A model generated the notes under the pieces. The model did no database searches, was not told the origin of the DNA, and saw only the letters and a program-made list of their open reading frames with translations. This document shows positions 58,281 to 64,000 of a DNA stretch of 64,000 bases, one piece after another. This DNA comes from Gammaproteobacteria bacterium (GTDB lineage Bacteria; Pseudomonadota; Gammaproteobacteria; Ga0077536): positions 1 through 64,000 of the forward strand of contig JACQWY010000047.1 of NCBI GenBank assembly GCA_016209015.1, read 5' to 3'. A program made the position numbers and the translations under genes. Each line of letters begins with the position of its first letter. The stretch's first letter is position 1.

Positions 58281-58317
58281 CGCGTCGCGAGCTGCCGGCA
58301 CGCGCCGGACCCGGGGT

Positions 58318-59145
58318 TCAGTCCGCTTGGCGGCGGCGCGCGCAGCGCAGCGCGGCGAGGCCGAGACCCAGCAGCGCGAGGCTGCCCGGCTCCGGCACCG
58401 GCTGGTTCGTGCGGGCCGCCTGCAGGATCGGGTTGTCGGCGACGGCCAGCGGGAAGTCCGGGTCGCCCGTGCGACGGGTCATGTCCGTCCACGACGCCTG
58501 GTACGGCGCGGCCGTTTCGCCGAACGGCGAGACCAAGCCGAAACCGTCACGGAAATCGTCCGGCCAAATCGAGTCGCCGCCGCCGCAGCTGAACTCCGAC
58601 GAGCCGCCTTCGCAGGCGCCGGTGTAGAAGTGCAGCACGTGGCTGACGGTATTGAACGGGTTGTTCGAGGCGCCGCCGTAGAGCGCGTCGAAGATGTCCT
58701 TCAGCGGATCCCCATCGGTCTGCCAGTCGGCAACGCCGTCCCAGCCGGTCGCGACATTCGCCTCACCGATCGTCTCGATGGCGTAGTTCCAGCCTTCGGG
58801 AACGATGACGTTCGTGATCTGCGAGGCATCGCTGCCGTCCGCCTGACCGTCGGTGCCCGTGCCGAAGTACGGCAGCTCCCAGTCGCGGAGGACTTCGATC
58901 ACCGGCGCTTCGCGATTGACGGAATTCGAGGTGTTGCACACCCGGAAGTCGTAAGTGAACGTGCCGTTACCGTTGTCCGTGACCGCCGAGGTGACGGCCG
59001 AGGTGTGCGAACCGCTCACGCCCGGGCAACTCGGCAGCGGATCGGTCGCCACGATCGCGTGCGCGACGCCCGAGAAGGCCGTCAGTCCCAGCGCCCCGAA
59101 GAGGGCCAACGCCGAGACACGATTGTGATTGTTGAAGTGCTTCAT
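58318..59145 (-). CDS. PEP-CTERM sorting-domain surface protein
   Basis: The 275 residues have a signal peptide (VSALALFGALGLTAFSGVAHA), an extracellular domain of about 210 residues with six Cys and repeated Asp/Gly/Trp, and the classic C-terminal signal QPVPEPGSLALLGLGLAALRCARRR. PEP is followed by a hydrophobic helix and a basic end. AGGAGG lies upstream of the ATG. It would be exported and processed by an exosortase, probably into an exopolysaccharide matrix. The domain itself I do not recognise. It has a sigma-54 promoter. Confidence 0.9.
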   Translation of the reverse strand: MKHFNNHNRVSALALFGALGLTAFSGVAHAIVATDPLPSCPGVSGSHTSAVTSAVTDNGNGTFTYDFRVCNTSNSVNREAPVIEVLRDWELPYFGTGTDGQADGSDASQITNVIVPEGWNYAIETIGEANVATGWDGVADWQTDGDPLKDIFDALYGGASNNPFNTVSHVLHFYTGACEGGSSEFSCGGGDSIWPDDFRDGFGLVSPFGETAAPYQASWTDMTRRTGDPDFPLAVADNPILQAARTNQPVPEPGSLALLGLGLAALRCARRRQAD

Positions 59146-59218
59146 CGAAATTTTCCTCCTGGAACTGACGGCTCTGGACAGGCGCTCCCCACCTTGTCAC
59201 GAGTGCTGCATGGCATTG

Positions 59219-59234
59219 AGCAACATCCGGGCCA
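59219..59234 (-). promoter_or_regulatory. Sigma-54 promoter of the PEP-CTERM gene
   Basis: The - strand reads TGGCCCGGATGTTGCT, matching TGGCACG-N4-TTGCW with one change (C for A). GG/GC spacing is exact. The start would be near 59207 with a leader of about 62 nt. PEP-CTERM genes are known to need RpoN and the PrsK/PrsR system in some beta- and gammaproteobacteria. Confidence 0.75.
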
Positions 59235-59300
59235 GGAAACCTAATCCCCGCATTTTCCAGGGGTTTGGGAGCGCGGAGGCGTCGAGCTCCGCAGCTCGTT

Positions 59301-59317
59301 GTAAAAATTACCGACAG
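59301..59317. promoter_or_regulatory. Candidate enhancer-binding (PrsR-like) box upstream of the PEP-CTERM promoter
   Basis: TGTAAAAATTACCGACA lies about 100 bp upstream of the predicted start, the usual place for a sigma-54 activator site. A related copy TGTAAAAAAACTGGACG is at 59399-59415. The link to PrsR rests on my memory of TGTAA...CCGACA-like motifs upstream of PEP-CTERM genes and needs checking. Confidence 0.5.
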
Positions 59318-59419
59318 GGGCCCGGCGGGACGAATGTGACGGAAGTCCGCGGGCTGGCGTAAGTGCTTGATGCTCGATTGCGAAGCGGTGCCGCGCGCTG
59401 TAAAAAAACTGGACGCGGC

Positions 59420-60220
59420 TCAGGAATGGCCGGGCAGCGCGATCGTCTCCGTCCAGGTCTTGCCTTTCGAATCCGAGACTTCGGCGGTCAGGTGCTTGTG
59501 AGGCGTCGCGCCGACGAAGAACCGGAAGCTCGGGTCCTCGCTGATCGCGATCCCGGTCTCGGCCGTCAGCAGCGGCGTGCCGTCGGCGCTGATCTTCACG
59601 GTCTTCACGTAATGCGCCGGACGCACGGCGTAGATCCGATAGTCCATCTGCATGCCGGTGATGTTCGGATGCTTGATCTGGAGCTGCGCGACGAGCCCGC
59701 CGTCCGCCTCGTCGGGCGGCGCGCCGAGCGTCTTCAACTGCATCGTGCCGAGGTGCGACATCGCGCGATCGTAGTCCGTCGCGAGCGGCGCGGCACAGCC
59801 GCCGGCGGCCTTCACGAAATTCGCGACCATGTGGTGCTCGCCGTTGTTCATGACCGCGACGGCGCGCACGTTCGTGTACTTGTCGATGCGCGCCCGCAGC
59901 GCGAGGTCGGCGCGCCCGACGGCCGGCGTGAACGTGAAGCGGCCGACGAGCGGTTCGGGATTGTTGTCGACGAAGAGGTAGATCGTCTCGATGTAGCGCT
60001 CCGGCGTCTGCGGGACGAGCGCCTTGATGCGGACCGGCGTCATCGCGGCGTCCTCGGCGCGATAGGGCGTCACGAGATCGATGACCTGCTTGTCTTCCGC
60101 GATCGTCTTGTCGGGGAAATAGTGCGGCTTCAGGAGCGTCGCCCAGACGTCGACCGGCGACTGCTCGGCGCGCACGGCGGTCATGGCGAAGGCGACGAGC
60201 AGGGTCAGGAGCATTTTCAC
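59420..60220 (-). CDS. SoxYZ-like sulfur carrier fusion protein
   Basis: The GTG at 60220 has AGGA 6 nt upstream; an ATG at 60214 is the alternative. The 266 residues have a signal peptide (KMLLTLLVAFAMTAVRA), a SoxY-like domain (about 25-150) ending in GGC with Cys142 as the likely carrier thiol, and a SoxZ-like domain (about 165-265). The fusion matches the quinoprotein dehydrogenase-associated SoxYZ-like family. It is periplasmic and probably holds a sulfur or C1-sulfur adduct. No quinoprotein gene is near; instead it follows a cupin and a RuBisCO-like gene. Confidence 0.85.
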   Translation of the reverse strand: MKMLLTLLVAFAMTAVRAEQSPVDVWATLLKPHYFPDKTIAEDKQVIDLVTPYRAEDAAMTPVRIKALVPQTPERYIETIYLFVDNNPEPLVGRFTFTPAVGRADLALRARIDKYTNVRAVAVMNNGEHHMVANFVKAAGGCAAPLATDYDRAMSHLGTMQLKTLGAPPDEADGGLVAQLQIKHPNITGMQMDYRIYAVRPAHYVKTVKISADGTPLLTAETGIAISEDPSFRFFVGATPHKHLTAEVSDSKGKTWTETIALPGHS

Positions 60221-60222
60221 GT

Positions 60223-60681
60223 TCAGTCCTCCGCGGCGTCGAGGAAGGCGGCGACCGCGGGCACCGTCGTGAGCGCGCACAGATCCTCCGCGCCCGGCAG
60301 CTCCGGCCGGTCGCGTTCGCGGTTCACCATGCAGAGGAAGCCGAGCGGTTCGGGGCCACCGGCGCGGAATTGATGCCAGGTGCGCGCGGGCACGGTCACG
60401 AGATCCTGGGGACCGACTTCGCGCACCGTCGTGCCGAGGAGACACCGGCCCGCGCCCCGCACGACGACGACGGCGTGCACGTGCTCGTGGCGTTCGAGCG
60501 TGGTGTGGCCGCCCGGTGCGACCTCGAAATAACGGAGCTGACAGCCGAGCTCGACCTCGTCGAACAGCACCTGCCGCGTGACGTTCAGAAACGGCGCCGA
60601 GCCGTCCTGCTTGTACTCGAGCACGGACACTCGATCCCAGCGGAACGGCGCGGTCTGGCGGCGCAGGAGGTCTTCTCTCAT
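60223..60681 (-). CDS. Cupin protein, candidate methylthioxylulose-5-phosphate sulfurylase-like
   Basis: The ATG at 60681 gives 152 residues with one cupin_2 barrel. Metal ligands are visible in GGHTTLERHEHVHA (H59, H65, H67, E63 or H69) and H103 in TWHQF. In Rhodospirillum rubrum a cupin encoded next to a RuBisCO-like protein releases methanethiol from 1-methylthioxylulose 5-phosphate to give DXP. The gene is 10 bp from a RuBisCO-like gene here, so the same role is plausible (inference from context and size, not proven). Confidence 0.8.
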   Translation of the reverse strand: MREDLLRRQTAPFRWDRVSVLEYKQDGSAPFLNVTRQVLFDEVELGCQLRYFEVAPGGHTTLERHEHVHAVVVVRGAGRCLLGTTVREVGPQDLVTVPARTWHQFRAGGPEPLGFLCMVNRERDRPELPGAEDLCALTTVPAVAAFLDAAED

Positions 60682-60691
60682 CACTCGATAC

Positions 60692-61795
60692 TCACGTGGC
60701 GGATGGGCCATGCGCCGCGACGGTGGCGACGAATTCGCGGCTGCGTTCGAACAGTTCGTCCCCGGCGGACAACAGCGCACCGCCGATGAGCAGCATGGTA
60801 TCGCGTCCGTAGAGCGCGAGCATCTCCGGGACGCGCGCGACGTTCATGCCGCCCGCCGGCACCGGCAGACAGGCCCGGAGGTGACCGTGCGGCGCGCGCG
60901 CCCCATCAGTCAGCTCGACGCAGAGCTCGCGGCTGTAGCTGAAGCGGCCGCCGTAGTTCGGGAAGATCGTCGCGTCCGCGCCGCACAGCCGGAACAGCCG
61001 CCCGCAGAGGAGCGGCGGATGGATGCGCGAGACGCCACCGAGCGCGGGATGCGCGATCACGGGAACCTCGATCGCCGCGACGAGCTCCGCGAACGTCGGC
61101 AGGCCCATCACCATCGGCGCGGCGAGCAGCGCGCCGACGCCCTCGTCGCGCGCGATCCGCACCTGCTCGGCGAGCTGTCGCGGCCCGCCCGAGAGGCTCG
61201 GTGCATAGACGGCGCGGCGCCCGGTTTCGCGATTCGCGGCGGCCACCGCACGCTGACAGGCCGCGACGCGCGCCGCGAACGGCGCATAGCGCTGGTTCGC
61301 GATGCCGTGATCGTCTTTGATGACGTCGAGCCCCGCGCGCGCGAACGTCCCGGCGAGCGCGGCGAGCTCGGAAGGCGGCAGGCCCTGAGGCTTCAGCGCC
61401 GTGCAGGTCAGCGCGCGGCCGTGTGCGTCGAGGCGCTCACGCAGGCCCGCGATGCCGAAGCGCGGTCCGGGGAACGCGCCGAGCAGCGCCGGCGGCAGCG
61501 CGACGTCGACGAGTTGGACGTCGTCCTGCAACGAGCAATTGCCGAAGAGCATGTTCATGAGCTGGCCGATCTCCGAGCCGGTCGTCTCGACCGCGAGCTC
61601 GAGCGCGACGCGAAAGCCGCCGGCGGGCAACGGCGCGACGTCGGCGACGCGCGCGACGATTTCCTCGCGCACGTAATCCGAGCGCACGGCGGCGAGCGGC
61701 ATCTCGATGCTCTGCTCGAGCGCGAGCGCCGCGGCGCGCGCCGCGACGTCGGCCGGCGAGGCCGCGAGGTGATAGAGGACAGTCAGGCAATCCAC
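60692..61795 (-). CDS. RuBisCO-like protein (form IV), candidate methylthioribulose-1-phosphate isomerase
   Basis: The GTG at 61795 gives 367 residues. RuBisCO large-subunit landmarks remain: TALKPQGL (K135), the carbamate-lysine region with K160 in IKDDHGIANQ, HPALGG, FPNYGGRFSY and PVPAGGM. The KDDE of true carboxylases is KDDH, and several substrate residues differ, so it should not fix CO2. Together with the cupin it recalls the R. rubrum 5-methylthioadenosine-isoprenoid shunt, where the RuBisCO-like enzyme isomerises 5-methylthioribulose 1-phosphate. No RBS is evident. Confidence 0.88.
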   Translation of the reverse strand: MDCLTVLYHLAASPADVAARAAALALEQSIEMPLAAVRSDYVREEIVARVADVAPLPAGGFRVALELAVETTGSEIGQLMNMLFGNCSLQDDVQLVDVALPPALLGAFPGPRFGIAGLRERLDAHGRALTCTALKPQGLPPSELAALAGTFARAGLDVIKDDHGIANQRYAPFAARVAACQRAVAAANRETGRRAVYAPSLSGGPRQLAEQVRIARDEGVGALLAAPMVMGLPTFAELVAAIEVPVIAHPALGGVSRIHPPLLCGRLFRLCGADATIFPNYGGRFSYSRELCVELTDGARAPHGHLRACLPVPAGGMNVARVPEMLALYGRDTMLLIGGALLSAGDELFERSREFVATVAAHGPSAT

Positions 61796-61932
61796 GGGTG
61801 CGTGCCGGTTCGAAGGGGAGCGACATGATAGCGGATCCGCGCTCCGGGGCCGTCGGCCGATGTCGGCCCAGAGGACGAGCGGTTATGATCCGGCGCAGCA
61901 CACCGTCGTGCCGCCGCCGGGGAGGGACGCTC

Positions 61933-62760
61933 GTGACCATCACCGTCAAACCGCTCGATGCGCCGCTCGGCGCCGAAGTGTTCGGCGTCGATCCCACGCG
62001 GCCGCTCACCGAGGCGGAGTTCGCGATCATCGAGAACGCGATGCTCGAGCACCTCGCGATCGTGATCTCCGATCTGCCCGAGAACCTCGACTGGCTGCTC
62101 GGCCTCGGCCGGCGCTGCGGGCCGCTCGTGCCGCACGTGCTGTCGCAATACCATCACCCCTGTACGAGCGACATCTCGATCATCGCCTCGAACATGGACA
62201 GCGCCGAATCACGGCGCACCGCGAAACCCGCGGGTGCTTTCTGGCATTCGGACCTCTCCTACACCGCGAAACCGTCGGACGCGATCTTCCTCTACTCGAC
62301 GATCATCCCGGACGACGGCGGCGAGACGGACGCGGCGAACATGTATCTGGCCTACGACACGCTGCCGGCCGCGACGAAGGCGCGCATCGCGGATCTGCGC
62401 GCCGTGCACCGCTACGGGTGGAACGGCGGCGGCGCGATCGTCGAGCTCACCCCCGAGCAGCGCGCGCGATATCCGGACGTCGTGCACCCGGTGGTGCGCG
62501 TCCACCCGCGCACGGGCCGCAAGTGTCTGTTTGTGAGTCCGGGTTACACGATGTGCATCGTCGGCATGCGGCAGGACGAGAGCGAGGGGCTTCTCGAGGA
62601 GCTCTTCGCGCACCAATTGCGCCCCGAGTTCAAGTACACCCACCGCTGGCAGGTGAACCAGCTCGTCGGCCTCGACAACCGCCCGACGATCCACCGCGCC
62701 GTCGCGGGCTACACGAAACCGCGACGCATGCTGCGCATGATCGTCAACGGCACGGAATGA
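61933..62760 (+). CDS. TauD/TfdA-family Fe(II)/2-oxoglutarate dioxygenase
   Basis: The GTG at 61933 with GGAGGG 6 nt upstream gives 275 residues. The Fe ligands are H-x-D in FWHSDLSY and the distal His in PTIHRAV; an Arg in YTKPRRMLR would bind 2-oxoglutarate. The family opens sulfonates such as taurine or ether-linked herbicides. It is divergent from the RuBisCO-like operon (137 bp), which may point to organosulfur substrates (inference). Confidence 0.92.
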   Translation: MTITVKPLDAPLGAEVFGVDPTRPLTEAEFAIIENAMLEHLAIVISDLPENLDWLLGLGRRCGPLVPHVLSQYHHPCTSDISIIASNMDSAESRRTAKPAGAFWHSDLSYTAKPSDAIFLYSTIIPDDGGETDAANMYLAYDTLPAATKARIADLRAVHRYGWNGGGAIVELTPEQRARYPDVVHPVVRVHPRTGRKCLFVSPGYTMCIVGMRQDESEGLLEELFAHQLRPEFKYTHRWQVNQLVGLDNRPTIHRAVAGYTKPRRMLRMIVNGTE

Positions 62761-62766
62761 CTTGCC

Positions 62767-62852
62767 CACAGGGGTCGGAGGGACTTTTCCCGATCTGCCG
62801 ACTTATGCACAGGGGTCGGAGGGACTTTTCGAAAAGTCCCTCCGACCCCTGT
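62767..62852. repeat. REP-like repeat: two direct copies and one inverted copy of a 23-bp unit
   Basis: CACAGGGGTCGGAGGGACTTTTC-type units lie at 62767-62789 and 62808-62830, and an inverted copy at 62831-62852. The last two abut and form a perfect palindrome of 22-bp arms without a loop. It sits between the dioxygenase and carbonic anhydrase genes and could also act as a terminator. No transposase is near. Confidence 0.85.
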
Positions 62853-62882
62853 TGATAACCCGGGACCACACGAGAGGTAGTG

Positions 62883-63419
62883 ATGATTTATCAGCTGGAC
62901 GATCGGCGCGTGCGTGCCGAGGGCGAGTACTGGGTCGCGGACTGCGCGACGCTGATCGGCGCGGTGCTCCTGAAGCACGAAGCGAGTGTTTGGTTCAACG
63001 CGGTACTGCGCGGCGACAACGAGCTCATCACCGTCGGCGAGGGTTCGAACGTACAGGAGTGCGCCGTGCTGCACACCGATCCCGGCTGCCCGCTCGTCAT
63101 CGGCCGCAAGGTCACGGTCGGCCACCAGGTCACGCTGCATGGCTGCACGGTCGGCGACAACACGCTCATCGGCATCAACGCCGTCGTGCTCAATCGCGCG
63201 CGCATCGGTCGCAACTGCCTCATCGGCGCGAACGCGCTCGTCCCCGAGGGCAAGGACATCCCGGACAACAGCCTCGTCGTCGGATCGCCGGGCAAGGTCG
63301 CGCGTGTGCTGACGGAAGATCAAATCGCCGGGCTCACGCGCTCGGCCGACGGCTACATCGCCCGCTGGCGCCGCTATCGCGCAGGGCTCGCCGTGCAGCC
63401 CGCGATCGACCCGGCATGA
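62883..63419 (+). CDS. Gamma-class carbonic anhydrase family protein
   Basis: The ATG at 62883 (GTG at 62880 possible) with GAGAGG upstream gives 178 residues of left-handed beta-helix hexapeptides. The zinc His residues occur in HTDPG and VGHQVTLHGC, and LRGDNELITVGEGSNVQECAVLH matches YrdA/PaaY-type proteins. It may hydrate CO2 or act as a thioesterase-linked protein. The downstream crotonase gene is 20 bp away. Confidence 0.93.
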   Translation: MIYQLDDRRVRAEGEYWVADCATLIGAVLLKHEASVWFNAVLRGDNELITVGEGSNVQECAVLHTDPGCPLVIGRKVTVGHQVTLHGCTVGDNTLIGINAVVLNRARIGRNCLIGANALVPEGKDIPDNSLVVGSPGKVARVLTEDQIAGLTRSADGYIARWRRYRAGLAVQPAIDPA

Positions 63420-63439
63420 CGACGACAGGAAAGGCAGAC

Positions 63440-64000
63440 ATGCTCGAACTCGACACCCTCCTCCTCTCCCTCGACGAGCGCGGCGTCGCGCGCCTCGAGC
63501 TCAATCGCCCGGCGAAAGCGAACGCTGCCGACGGCCTCGTGTGGAAGGAGCTCGGTCAGGCCTTTGCCTGGCTCGACGCCACGCCCGCGGCGCGTGTCGG
63601 CATCCTGGGCGGGCGCGGCAAGCATTTCTGCGCGGGCATCGATCTCGCGTTTCTCGCTGCGCTGAAGGCCGAGGTCCTGCCGCTGCCCGACGGCCATCGC
63701 CAGGAGCGGCTGCGCGCCATCATCGGCGGGCTGCAGGGCGCGGTGAGCGCGATCGAGCGCTGCCGCAAGCCCGTGATCGTGGCGATCCAGGGTGCGTGTC
63801 TCGGCGGCGCCATCGACATCGTCACGGCCTGCGATCTGCGCTACGCGACGCGCGAAGCGCGCTTCGCGGTGAAGGAGATCGATCTCGCGATCGTCGCGGA
63901 CCTCGGCACGCTGCAACGCCTGCCGCGCCTCGTCGGCGAGGGCCGTGCGCGGGAGCTCGCGCTCACGGGTCGCGAATTCGACGGCGAGGAAGCGTTCGCG
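63440..64000 (+). CDS. Crotonase-family protein, dienoyl-CoA isomerase-like (cut by the window end)
   Basis: The frame is open to base 64000, 187 residues. The first oxyanion-hole motif is HFCAGIDLAFL, the second GACLGGAIDIVTACDLRYA, and KEIDLAIVADLGTLQRLP follows. The Asp in ADLGTLQRLP and the acidic residue in GAIDIV match delta3,5-delta2,4-dienoyl-CoA isomerase (ECH1) rather than hydratase glutamates. AGGAAAGG precedes the ATG. Confidence 0.88.
   Translation, partial: MLELDTLLLSLDERGVARLELNRPAKANAADGLVWKELGQAFAWLDATPAARVGILGGRGKHFCAGIDLAFLAALKAEVLPLPDGHRQERLRAIIGGLQGAVSAIERCRKPVIVAIQGACLGGAIDIVTACDLRYATREARFAVKEIDLAIVADLGTLQRLPRLVGEGRARELALTGREFDGEEAFA

Overview
The window is a gene-dense, GC-rich bacterial chromosome segment with no tRNA or rRNA gene, no CRISPR array and no recognisable transposase. 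The gene set (lptD-surA-pdxA-rsmA, mpl, ubiK, apaGH, a TorF-type porin with amtB and glnK, PEP-CTERM proteins) fits a free-living gammaproteobacterium, perhaps near Xanthomonadales, Nevskiales or Steroidobacter-like lineages. The lineage is an inference from gene content, not from a marker tree.

Region 1 (1-18.5 kb): the end of mutS, a 7Fe ferredoxin and a small DUF4124 protein, then a signalling block. A CHASE2 Ser/Thr kinase, a PP2C phosphatase and an FHA protein run rightward and face a leftward CHASE2 adenylate cyclase. The cyclase is the last gene of a tight leftward train: metG, an rnfB-like ferredoxin, nth, a DUF1841 gene, a SpoIIE-type phosphatase, an RsbW-like kinase, a STAS protein, mlaE, mlaF, mlaD and an outer-membrane lipoprotein. 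A partner-switching module is thus fused to a phospholipid-transport operon.

Region 2 (18.6-32.5 kb): mrp, dcd, msrB, an OmpR-family regulator, a ROK sugar kinase, ispG, mpl and the envelope series lptD-surA-pdxA-rsmA. The convergent gap between the regulator and the ROK kinase holds two perfect CRP-type palindromes, a -10 at the class II distance and a strong leftward terminator with a C-rich loop. I read this as a small RNA gene of about 95 nt that may mask Shine-Dalgarno sequences. It is the strongest candidate here for something undescribed.

Region 3 (32.5-49.2 kb): aroE, a double cNMP-binding plus rhodanese protein, a TorF porin, amtB with a good sigma-54 promoter, glnK, ubiK, comM, apaGH (split from rsmA), eutBC, folA-thyA-lgt and a DUF255 protein.

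Region 4 (49.2-64 kb) is more accessory. It holds a four-gene operon built around a processive GT2 synthase (YaiO-like barrel, membrane protein, synthase, bactofilin-like beta-helix), a VPLPA-CTERM surface protein, an OsmC protein, an orphan LanB-like dehydratase and a PEP-CTERM protein with a sigma-54 promoter. Then come a RuBisCO-like protein, cupin and SoxYZ-like carrier operon that resembles a methylthioadenosine-isoprenoid shunt, a TauD-type dioxygenase, a palindromic repeat, a gamma carbonic anhydrase and a truncated crotonase.
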